Source: Terana coerulea (taxonomy: Eukaryota > Basidiomycota > Agaricomycetes > Polyporales > Phanerochaetaceae). From it: 64,000 nt of DNA. The notes under the pieces are model-generated. The model saw nothing but the letters and a program-made list of their open reading frames with translations, was not told the origin of the DNA and ran no database searches. Positions 47,528 to 58,366 of the stretch are shown in pieces. Position numbers and translations under genes: made by a program. Position 1 is the stretch's first letter. Every line of letters begins with the position of its first letter. The stretch is from contig JAKOGH010000777.1 of the NCBI GenBank assembly GCA_024811115.1, positions 1-64,000 of the forward strand, written 5' to 3'.

Positions 47528-49534
47528 TCACCCAAGCATATCCCTACCGCTCGAGGGATTAAGCTCAAGCCGTGCGCCCGTGTGATTCGTACCACGGATA
47601 CCACTTGGGCGCAGGAGCGAGAGCGGAACGCACGGCGCCGCCCGGCGCACCGCGGCCGCCCCCGCGCGAAGAGCAGCAACCCGCGCAACGAGGGCCGCGC
47701 ACCCCGCCCCGCGGCGCCGTGACGCCGCCAGGCCTGCGTGCAGCGTGACCGCCTCTGCCTCTAGATCCTTGCATACCTTCTCGATGGCCGTTGCCCGCGT
47801 GTGTAGCTCAGCGTTGTCTCGCAAAAGCTTGCTCGTACTCACGTCTGCGGGATCCCCGGACTGAGTGGACCTGGAGGAGGTTTGCCTGTGCAGGCCGCTC
47901 AGCTCCACATTCAGGGCGTCGTTCTTCCGCGTCAGCTGCCCAATGTCGTTGGTGAGACGCTCCTCGCGCTGGTTCTACGCCGTACGCGCCTCGTTGTGCT
48001 CCTGAGGAGCACCGCGACCTCGCCACGGACCAACTTAACCTCGGCTTGCGCTTGCACGGCCATGCCAATTTCGCTCTCTAGACTGGACTTGGCGCTCGCC
48101 ATCGTGGCCTTCATGCCGGCGATCTTCTTCAACTGGTGCCTGACGACCTTCTTGTTGGTTTCCCGGATCTCCTTCAGCTCCTTGATGTCGAACCGAAGTT
48201 GGTTTTGCTCGGCTCTCAGCCGCCGATTAGTTGCTTGCAACTTGTCATTCTCCGCGACGAGACGTTCGCATCTTTCACATTGATCGTAGGCTTTGAGTCT
48301 GACCGGATGGTGGGGCTTGGGAATCGAGTCTTGTGTAAAATATGAGCGATGAATAGTAGCAATCGTACTACGTACCGTCTGTCCTTGGAGTCGACGAGTC
48401 CTCTGAAGATGAGAACTCGGCATCTTCATCTTTGTTGCACTTAGGCTAGTGACTGCGCCTCTGTTGCCTCGCCTTTTTGTGCTCATAGTCTGATGCATCC
48501 AGCGCACGCTCCAGCGCTGCGAAATGTGCGTCCAGCGCCTCCACGTTCTCCACCAGCTGCTGGCGGTTGACTGTGTCCGGGTAAATTCTCCGTGTTTGCT
48601 GTCCTCTGACTGAGTCAGGTAACGGAGTCTCCAGCGGTGGAATCCCGCAGCGCACCGGGTGAGCTCCCAGGCGAGGAGTGACAATTTGCAAGGGTGCCTG
48701 GATAGGTAGTGCTTGAATGTGCCTGGGTATTCGTCATCTGACGTGCCTGTAATGTCCAGCGGACGTGAGCAGCCTACTCAAAGACGGCGGCAAGACAAAG
48801 ACAGCTCACGTTTAGAACGCAATATTTCCAAGTTACTCCAAACCACGTGGGCTTGAAACACACACCCAATGAGCCTAGGTAAACAATGATTGGAAGGACT
48901 GACTTACGTACCTGGAGTTTTTCACTGAACACGTTCATTAAAGCGTATTGCCGTCTACTAATGCTCATATGCAACTTCAAGCGCAAGCTTGTTTTTTTAT
49001 AGAAAGCCTGTGCAAAATGCCGAATATATGGCTCACACTACTTCGGTAAAGATAAACATGCACGTCTGGGTTGTTGACGCGCTCGTCCTTTTCCTCTTCC
49101 TCGTCATACTCACCATACTCCTCCTCCTCGTCTGTATCGCAGTAGCCGTTCTTGTGCTTGTTGTAGTAATCCACAGGTGGCATCTTAGCAGGCTCGATAT
49201 CTGGCCGATACCACCAGCGTAGTCTTTCGCATGCCCGTATCGCGTAACGAAGCTGATCCTCTGTCGTTTGTAAATGCGGCCATCCTCGACATGACGATCC
49301 AGAGCGACAAGTCATTTCTGAATGATAGGGGGAAGGTGCACTGGCAGATACAGTCGACAATGACGGAGAGCGAGTCTGAAATCTCTTCTCCGCTATAACA
49401 GCAACAGCCCCGCGATTATGAGAAGTAGTAGATCTCTCGAAGATGGCAGGGATTCGGTGTTGTAAAGTCCAGAGAGGAGACGGGTCACCAAGGTCGGGCG
49501 ACGCCACGAAGACGACACTCGGCTTCTTCCGCAT
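47528..49534 (-). CDS. Coiled-coil protein gene, probably broken or mis-assembled
   Basis: No known family. The best start is the ATG at 49534 (MRKKPSVVFVASPDLGD). The first part has EDQLRYAIRACERLRWWYRP and an acidic run (DEEEEYGEYDEEEEKDE). After an intron comes AFYKKTSLRLKLHMSISRRQ, then a donor CAG-GTACGT. Later exons show an acidic Ser patch (DEDAEFSSSEDSSTPRTDG) and long heptads (CERCERLVAENDKLQATNRR, KELKEIRETNKKVVRHQLKK, QREERLTNDIGQLTRKNDAL). Two faults occur near the end: a one-base frame shift near 48003 and an in-frame TAG at 47975-47977 within the coiled coil. Splicing cannot remove both. The C-terminal region after 47800 is Ala/Arg-rich. Whether this is a pseudogene or a consensus problem cannot be decided here. 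Confidence 0.4.
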
Positions 49535-49732
49535 AGCACGTGACAAAGCCCCGTAATTAATATTGTCATTTGCGTAAGATTGAACTTAACGTGGTTGTAA
49601 GTTATAAGTACTTGAGCGAATGTTGACATCTCAATGCATTCGAAAACAACACTGCAAAAGATCTACAGTGTAGTACTAAATGTGCTGCAGCTACGATCAA
49701 CTCGAGGATCCGGGCACAACGTTGAACTTGAC

Positions 49733-50932
49733 CCTGCAACCCTTGCCACCTGTCCTGCATGTTCAAAAGGCAGCTGATATGGAGTGAATATATAAGTAAT
49801 TATGGTGACGAGCCTCTGCAGCTGATCCACGTACCGCTGGCAGGAACGGCGTAATGTGCTTTGTCTGCAACGTGGGCGAACTAGAAGAGAATTTTTTTGT
49901 ATCAGTATAGGGAATAATACAAGAAGGCGAAGGCATCTGACCGATGTAATAGGACTAGAGAGGTATTTTGGCGAAGACGGGCATCTAGAGCACCGATTAG
50001 CGATGAATGCATACACGAAGGAAATTCGGTGCCAGTTGGTTTCACTCCTGGGCCAGCCGCTAAACCCAGAAGTTACTTATCCCGAGGACCACAAAAGGCC
50101 AGCACCAGGACGAACATCGCTGCAATGTTCGCCCTCCCTCGGGACGTACCTCGATAGGTGAGCTCATGCTGGGGCTCTGTTCTTCAACGGTAGCAGTCGA
50201 TGCGGGGCCCTCCCCGGTGTCGCATCATCGCCTCGAGGGTCTCTTCACCACTCTGTGTTCGGATCTTCTCTTCGCCTGGGGGTGCTTCATCCACCCGTTC
50301 CGACATCTTGTCTTCGCCTAGGGGAGCTTCATCCCCGTTCCGATAAGTGGCCCCGGACCCGGTCCTCGTCCTCGGCTCTGGTGGGGGTTCTCCCTGGTCG
50401 GCGCAGTCGGAGGTGTCTTGTTCGTCGGCTCTGGCATCGGCTCCAGATGATCCATGTACTTGTTGTCAGTGTTCGTCGCTTCGGTGAGGCTGGCCCTATC
50501 TTCCCCAGTCCCGCCTCCTCTCTCCCCTCGCATGTGAAGCTCGAAGCCAAGCAGGTCTAGTGCAGAGGTACGGGGCATGAAGCCACCGCAGCCCAAGCAT
50601 CTAGGGTCGAGCTTGGGTCCTCACAACGCTTGCGGGGAGAGAAAGCAAGCCACACTCACCTACGCCAGGCCTTGCCCACGGGCCTCGCTTGTGAGGCCGA
50701 GTGAACAAGACCCACCGCCTCGATGGGAGACGGGTTGAAAGGCGTGATGTAGAGGAAAGACCTGGAGAGGGCGGGCTTTATATGCTGGAGGCGGGTATCA
50801 AGCGCCGGTCAGCCTCTTGTTGATTCGGGATCAACAGAGCGCGATCACGTTCGCCGCCGGGGCTGACCGGCCCGCTTGCCAGATATGGCCGCATTGCAGC
50901 GGCGGGCGTTGAGTAGCCTCGTGTTGATGCGC
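49733..50932 (-). repeat. Left copy of a 1.2 kb TATA-containing repeat (solo-LTR-like), inverted
   Basis: The reverse complement matches 61908-62951 and continues at 63590-63720. A TATAAA on the minus strand (50783-50778) stands about 150 bp from one end, as in the U3 part of an LTR. A palindrome, TGTTGATTC-GGG-ATCAACA, lies just upstream (50819-50837). Tandem units of about 47 bp built on GAAGCTCCCCTAGGCGAAGA occur at about 50230-50345. The copies differ by many substitutions, including C/T and G/A changes. There is no coding capacity. The exact ends and target duplications cannot be fixed by eye. Confidence 0.7.
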
Positions 50933-51493
50933 ATGCTTGCAATCCAGCGCATCCCCCAAAGCATACAGTGCCGCTTCATTCAGCTCACGGCACGAGCATA
51001 TTCTGCTTTTAAAGCTGGCTCGCGCCTGTGCATGCAACGACATTCTGTGGTAGAATATCACGGTATCAGTAAAGGATGAATACCAAAGCAGAGAACTTGC
51101 CTCCGCCGGACAGACGTCGGCGTCGGCTCGGGCAATCGTATAGACGGCCTCGCCTCTCATCGACAGCTTCACCAGGAGCAAGCGGAAGTAAATAATGACT
51201 CCAGCTCACTGCTCGTAATCTCATACAGGCTCTAAGGCAGAATCATACCAGATTCGGATACAAATCGCCTTTCACAGCTACGATTGTTTCTTGGGATCAT
51301 TAATGCCATTGTAGAATGCCACCGGTGACTTCGTTTGGGCAGAGTTCAATTAGAATTCCACTTGTATCACATGTCTAACGGTTATGCGTCTTCCCTAATA
51401 TACTTGAGTTGTGGACCTCGCGAATAGGAGAGACCACGTTGTAACTCACCCCAGGATGTTGCAGCCCATGGAGAGCGTATTGATTCACCGGTA
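50933..51493. other. Intergenic region, no gene recognised
   Basis: About 560 bp between the repeat and the 3' end of the HDDC2 gene. No motif-bearing frame. Confidence 0.5.
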
Positions 51494-52704
51494 TTACAGC
51501 TGACGACGGCGCTCGCGCTCGGCAAGCAGGTCCTCGCCCCACCGCTTGACCTCGGAGTGCTGAATATTTGGAATGCTACTGTCAAAGAACGGCTCAAGCG
51601 TCTGCATTCCATGGTTCCTCTCATACTCGGAAGCTACGAAGGCTGGTTAACGAGTCAACGATGAACCACTGGTGATGCGATGTCACCTTGAGACGCCATT
51701 TCGAACCTGTCTAAATCTACCTCAGGGTCAGTGTTTTTGCATATGATCTGTCGGATGTCATGTTACCTTTGACAAAGCGGGCCTCAGCTGTCTCTCCGGC
51801 TTCATATTCCTGGCATTCCGATGATGGATGCGTCAAGATTGGGTTGGAGTTGGAACGCACCTGCCAGAGCACATGTATCCTCTTCGCAGCAGGGCTGTCG
51901 TGGAGCATCTCATGTACAAAATTCTCCATCGCTTCCTGTAATCTGCGATAAGTAAATATTTCAGGATATAGAGGTGTCCTGGGTGGACGCACGGCTTCTA
52001 GTTTCTGTTTCTCTGCCCTGGGAATGCCTTCGCCGGGTGCAATGTCTCCCACTAAGTGAGCGATGATCAGTAAGCGCATCGGAATGAGAATGGAGCGTGT
52101 GCCTACCCTGAGCCTCGGCTATCCACCACAAGCCTCGTCAGAATCAATCGAGATATATACCAGAAAACATGCACACCTAGGTCGTGCACGAGAGCCATCG
52201 TAACACATCTGCACGCAGGAATATAATGTCAAATCTTCTGACAGCCGTGCAGTAAACCGTGCTCACTTTGCAACGTCTAGTGTTTGGTCTGAGGTACACA
52301 TAGCAAGGATAGCCATCCTATACATGTGGTCCGAGATGCTGGAAGTCCACACCGTTACCAACAGTAATGGCAATCATTTGTAATTTACGCATACCTTTCA
52401 GGGTCGGGAACCTACTGGGATATTAAACGGTCCATGTTAAATGAAGGCACAACTGTTACGTAGGGAGCGGTTCACAGACGTTGTGGTTGACCCATCCAGT
52501 GCGTTTCTGAGTCTGAAGCAATCGCGTAAGGCACTCGCGGGATGATTCATTGTGACTCGGCATCACCTTAAGTCTCTCAAGGATGTGGAAGAATGCGAGT
52601 CTATCCGTAGACACATCACCGTTTGAAACATACAACGGAGGGAAAGTTCTGCTGGTAGACATCGTGGTCGGCCGCGGCAAGTACGAAGTAAAGGAGACGC
52701 TCAT
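51494..52704 (-). CDS. HDDC2: HD-domain 5'-nucleotidase-like protein, HDDC2 family
   Basis: HDDC2/YfbR-type proteins are metal-dependent HD phosphohydrolases, active on deoxynucleoside monophosphates in characterised members. Eleven exons give 216 residues with no frame break. Motifs in order are DRLAFFHILERLKTQKRTGW, VPDPESISDHMYRMAILAMC (first His ligand), CVTMALVHDLAEAQVGDIAP (HD pair), GEGIPRAEKQ, EAMENFVHEMLHDSPAAKRI, YEAGETAEARFVKDLDRFEM (final Asp) and FFDSSIPNIQHSEVKRWGED. Two microexons are needed: 52395-52411 (17 nt, VPDPES) and 52107-52118 (12 nt, within LAEAQV). The start at 52704 is the most upstream ATG; the ATG at 52662 is also possible. It is divergent from DOA10, 318 bp apart. 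Confidence 0.93.
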
Positions 52705-53022
52705 AAAAGCGTTCTAGTGCTAAGTACTTTATTTACCTTTACTTACCTTTACTTACTACAGCTTACCATGGCTTACACAAGAGACGCCCAAAATAAGAAA
52801 GCGTCTTACGCCTCTTCCTTACCTTACTTTGCCTTTATTTACTCACAGTAAGTCACACATCGGATGGGGCTTTCAAGTGCTAAGTACCTGACACCTTACC
52901 ACCACTCGCCTCCGCTCGCAGACCGTCGCAGACTCGGCTTCACCTTACCTCGGTCCCTCGTCCCCAAAGCTTGGTTGGACAGTGCGAGGACCTCCTACTG
53001 CGCTTTCTGTACGGTCGCTCTC
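52705..53022. promoter_or_regulatory. Shared upstream region of HDDC2 and DOA10 with a short T/C-rich repeat
   Basis: 318 bp separate the two divergent start codons. At 52728-52762 a 10-bp unit (CTTTACTTAC and close variants) is repeated three times, and related CCTTAC/TTTACTCAC words recur to about 52850. The repeated GTAAGTAAAG on the minus strand could be a protein site or simple-sequence DNA. Confidence 0.45.
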
Positions 53023-56000
53023 ATGCAAGAGGAGCAAGGTGCGCCGCCTCCGATGTCCTACTCGGGATGCCGCTCACGCTTGCTCGTCAGACACATGTCG
53101 AATCTGCAGTGCTCCCGCCGAACCGGACCAACCGCTGTTCTATCCATGCAAATGCTCAGGGACTATTAGATATATTCATCAGGAATGGTGCGTACTCTGC
53201 CGCTGCGGTTGGAGCATGGGCTTAACTGTTGGCACGCGACTTGCAGCCTCACAACATGGCTAGCCCATAGCAAGAAGAAGACGTGCGATGTATGCAAGTA
53301 CCCGTACTCGTTTACGAAGGGTGCGTCGGCGTGTTTTGGCATCGGCGAGCTATTGACATAATGTGCACAGTGTATTCACCGAACATGCCCAATCGGCTTC
53401 CGGTCTTGCTCCTTCTACGACGTCTCGTGCAACAGACATGCATCGTTGTGTTGTTCATATTGCGTGCCATCATGGTCGCGGCGATATGGCTTGCATTCCT
53501 TCCGTGGGCGACTATTTGGACGTGGAGGGTGTACTTCGCATTGGGCGACACCACGTGAGTGACCATGCTATTCATCGCAGAAGCTCTAACGGTCGAATTG
53601 GCCACTTCCCAGAGCTTGGTGGATTAGTAGCCGACCACGACCGACGCCCACGCCGGTCCTGGGGAATAAGACGCTGTCGACTGTCCGTAACGGGACACAC
53701 GAAGACGCCCCATGGCCCATCTCGCTTCTATCCCACCCTACTGTGATATCTGTGTCTGCAGATATTGTCACAGGCCAGATTATTGCAACCGTCATTGTGG
53801 TCGCGTTCGTGGCGGTGTTCCTGTTGCGCGAATGGATCTCGCAAAATGCGCGCCCAGGCGTCTTCGACGACGCCGATGCGCCTCCAGAGCTGGACGTGCA
53901 GATCAACGAGGTGCAGCTTCCTCCGGAAATAGGGATACCGTTGGAAGCCCGCATGAGAGCTGAAGCAGAGCGTCACGATCGCGAACACGGAATAGACCCC
54001 AATCAGGTCGACGATGATGATGACGACGACGATGAGGGTTGGATACACTACGGCGAACCTACGCAAGAAATCCCCCTACGGCACCGCCTGCCGAAGTAGC
54101 CGTTCCTACTCCCAGTGAAAGTCAGCTTAGACGGCGGGAGGCATGGGCGCGTTCAGGCGACTCCGATGCAAGCGGCGAGGAAGGGCAAGGCTCGGGTGAA
54201 GGGAAGACAAGTCCTATCTCTGAAGATAGCGAGGAGTACCCCGTTGGCAAGGGCAAGGGCAAGCGGCTGGCTGACTGGGATGCTCTGAAGGCAGAGATGA
54301 GTGCGTCCATCTGATGGAAAGAAGCGGCGACATTCTTGGGCGGAACCGTACGGCTCATCCAGCTCCTCTGCAACTCCCAGCTCCCCGCACGTGCAATTCG
54401 CTACCAACACTGCCGAGTCCGGGGTGAACAATGGTGTCCCTCCAGGGGACAAGGTGCCCTCTCTATCTCGAGCTGATTTCAGGATGGATTTCTCGAGCTG
54501 GAATCCGCTGGAGAAGAAGGTCGTTTTGGATTCGACCGCTGATGCATCTGGAACAGAAAGTCCAAGAACTCCTCAGACACCCTCTAGGCCGCCGCTATTC
54601 TCGACGGCCCTCATCCCAGAGAGGGACACTCCTTCCCCTCACGCATTTCGTCTGGATCTCGCAGCCGTGGTCCCACTCCGCTGGCATCACCGAGCCTGAC
54701 AACATACTGCGCTCCTGAAGAGCTCGAAGCCGGCCCCTCACACCTTACCGATTACTTCCCTCACCATGATGAGAAGTCAAAGGAACTCATAGAGGAGGAA
54801 CCGCCCCATGATTCTGGGTCGACGGCGAGAGAGTACGACACCTACTTCCGGGAACCGAGCGCGTCAGAAGCCGCTGCTTTCCAAGCGCGACAGACCCAGT
54901 CAGGACGTGCCTCTCCCGCTGACGAGGTACTTCCTGTGAAGAGACGAGACACGGAGGATAATGCGGACATGCCGCCTTTGGCGTACCTGACAGACCCCGA
55001 GTCGGACGAGGCAGAGGAGTTCGAAGAGGACCCCCACGAAGATGAGAATGCCCTGATGCCGTTCGATGGTCCTGAGCTGGATGCCCCAGACGTCGAAGAG
55101 GACGAAGTGGCGGACGACATGCAGGAGCCGGCGGTGGAACCGCAAGCATTGGACTTGAACGACCCTGACGATCCGGATATTGGTATGGAAGACGATATGG
55201 AAGGCGCACTCGAAGGTGAGGGTAAATCCACTCATTAGTTCCTCATACTGACAAGCGGTGCTACTAGCCATTGGCTTGCGTGGCCCGATACACGCTGTGC
55301 TTCAGAACGTGAGTGCATCTATTGCCTGTTGCTCAGGACTTGCTAAGGAAATTGTAGGCAATTCTCATGATCTTTGTGTTGGCCGCTACTATCGGCGTGG
55401 GTATCTGGATGCCTTTCACGATAGGAAAGTCGCTGGCACTGTTATCGGTACGCCCTCATATACCAGCATGCAAACTCCTCCCGCTTACAAATAATACTCC
55501 AGCTTGACCCACGGCGACTGCTCTATGTCATGCACTTCCCAATCCGTGCGATTAGGATTATCACAGATCCTATAGTCGACTCGTTTATGTTCGTCGCCTC
55601 ACGACTGCTTGGTCCGATTGTTATCCGTGCTGTTCACCCATGTCTGGCCATGCTCTCGGGCGTAGCTGCGAAGGTTATTGGCGAAAATGGCGCAGACGAC
55701 GGCATGCAAGCATTTATGCACCTGGTACGTTCTATTCACCCTCTGAAGTGTACGGCGTTCTGAGTGCTAGCCAGTACAATCAAACTTCTGTGGTCGTGAC
55801 TAACGCTTGGAGCACCATGATTTCGCCTGTGGAAGTTTCTGTGGAGAAACCGCCTACCTTCCTCGACAAGCTACTTGCGCCGGAGTCGCCATTTATGCGT
55901 GCTGCAGAGCCCTACTTTGCTCCTCTCGGCGAGTTCCTCCGACTGGCATGGGAAGATCTGAAGGCCAACTGGGAAAGACTCGCCTTGGGTGACGGGACCG

Positions 56001-58095
56001 TGGAGAAGATCTTCGCCATTTTATTGGGGTACATGGTTGATGCCCTCGGACTGGCGCTATACCTTAACATCGTCACGGTCGGAAGTATGAAGAGCTTTGG
56101 TCGTGCTCTTAGGAACGCAGTCCGTCAGCAGCTGCTGGTAGTCAAGGTGCGTTGCGGCTACGTACTGCTACTGGTTCAGCACTCACCGCCTTGGTTCAAA
56201 TCTAGGTCGCTGCATTCATCATCATCGAGCTCGTGGTTTTCCCTCTCGGCTGCGGGATTATGCTTGACGTCTGCACAGTGTCCCTGTTTCCCCAGGGCAG
56301 CTTCCGTGCACGTCTGGCCTTCCTGATGCACGCGCCCCTCACATCGGCGTTTTACCACTGGGTAATCGGCACCATGTTCATGTACCAGTTCGCGGTGTTG
56401 CTCGCGGCGTTCCGGACGTGCCTGCGCAGCGGCGCGCTATGGTTCATCAAGGATCCTCAGGACCAGAACTTCCATCCAATCAGGGAGATATTGGACCGAC
56501 CGGCTCTTGTGCATGTCCGCAAGCTCATTGTTAGCGGGATCATGTATGGCTTCGTGATCACTTTCAGCGTCGGAACGGTCTCCGTCATCCTCCGCATGTT
56601 TAGTCGGACGATCATGCCCTTCCGCTGGAAGCTGAGGTAGGCGCGTTGACAGATTAATATGCAATATGAACTAATCATGTTTTGGTAGAGCACCGCTCTC
56701 TGTGGTACCGATAGACCTCCTATTCCTGCATCTGGTTCTGCCCTACACCTTGCAATACTTCAGGCCTCGCAAGTTCCTAAGGCAAAATAGCGTTCACGTC
56801 TGGAAGTTCTTGGCTAAACAGCTTCGGCTCTCTTCGTACCTATTCGGCGGTCGTCACCCTGATGAGGAATTTGGCCTAGATGCGGCTATGTCTCGTAAGG
56901 GTACATTCAGGAGGGTGCCAAATAGCGACAACATTGCCCTCGTTAAGGGACAACCTGCCACTGCCGAAGTCGATCAGGACGGACAACCTGTGAACGACAA
57001 GGAAGAGCGGATGATGGCTTTGCAGGATACTGAAGCAGACAAGAACAAGCGCAACGTCAAAGAGGACTACACGATTGCGTATATGCCTCCGCACTTCCGC
57101 TACCGCGCCTTCGCGTTTATCGCAGCCATCTGGATCATATGCTCTACAGCACTCGCGGCAACCCTGGCGATCCCGATCTTACTAGGTCGAGGCTTCTTCA
57201 AGCTTTTCATCCCGAACGATGTCCACGACGGGTACTCCTTCGTCGCGGGCTTCTACCTGCTGTGGTCCTGCTGGCTGGTCGCGACCGCCATAAAGCGCAT
57301 GGACCGGCATCGACAGCGGCGCGGCGGCGACCAGGAGCGGGGGCGCTTGCGCTGTACTTCGTGAAGCGTAGCGCGCTCTGGGCCGCGCAGGCGGCATACA
57401 TGGCGTTCTGCCTAGGCGTGGTCATACCGACGCTGATAGCCATCGTCATGGAGCTCTACCTCATTCTACCCGTGCGGCACGAGTTGTACCCAACGACGCA
57501 ACCGCGGATACGCATCGTCGACATGTGGGCGCTCGGATTGTTGTACACGAAAGTTCTACTGCGCGTTCAACGGGTCCAGCCCATGGGGCGAATCGCACGC
57601 GGCGTGGAAGCAGTAAGTGCAGCTGCGTCTTCTACATTTAACTTGACTCACGCCTCTTCCTGTAGCTACGTCGTAATGGCTGGACGAACCCTGACCCTAT
57701 AAACGCCACCAAGGAAGTAATAGCTCCGTTAACCGCCGGCCTGGTTGGGATGATTCTATTCCCCCAGCTTTGGTATGGGTCTGTTTGAAGGTGACGGGCA
57801 TCAGAACAGACGAGACGATGCTTTGTACGTAACACTTCACCCTCACTCACTCGCCGCCGCCGCTGATCGGTGCTCGTCCGTAGACCTACACGTCTATCCC
57901 GGGATCTGCACCTTAACTGCCGGCCTGCTGGCAGTGTACTCCGGTGTAGATCTTCTCAGGTCATGGTCACAAACCGTACGCGATAAAGAATTCCTGGTAG
58001 AGATGAGACTGCAAAATCTGGACGGGGATGCGGAGACGAAGGCTGAGACGCGAGTGGCCGGCGACGTAACCCCGCAGGATGACGAGGAAGACTAG
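53023..58095 (+). CDS. DOA10: RING-CH membrane E3 ubiquitin ligase, Doa10/MARCH6 type
   Basis: Doa10 is a polytopic ligase of the ER and inner nuclear membrane in ER-associated degradation. The first coding exon is only 16 nt (53023-53038, MQEEQ), and exon 2 (53091-53187) gives DTCRICSAPAEPDQPLFYPC, KCSGTIRYIHQE. Exon 3 completes the C4HC3 finger with CLTTWLAHSKKKTCDVCKYP, YSFTK. Membrane segments follow (LVQQTCIVVLFILRAIMVAA, IIATVIVVAFVAVFLLREWI). A long acidic loop lies at about 54000-55230, and a run of hydrophobic exons extends to 58000. The conserved C terminus holds DKEFLVEMRLQNLDGDAE. The frame breaks by one base near 54070 (CCCCC), 54635 (CCCC) and 57335 (GG before AGCGGGG). Each is repaired by a single added base that restores protein-like sequence. 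I traced only part of the splice sites. Confidence 0.9.
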
Positions 58096-58366
58096 TCGCT
58101 TTGGATAACGATACACGAACCATCTGTAGTATATAACAGTACATTACAACTCTTTGTAGCTTTGTTTACCGTAAATTATACCTACTTTCTTTTGCTTCGC
58201 ATTTAGATTATAGACGCCGAGTCTATCACGGGACCGCGCAAAGGACCGCGACGAAATGAAGTCGCGCTGCAGGCGTTCACCCCGACGTCGACGACCACAA
58301 CGACCACAACGACCACGACCTTCTTGCCCCGACTCATTTCTATGCTTGGCTTTAGACGGCCTGAAG

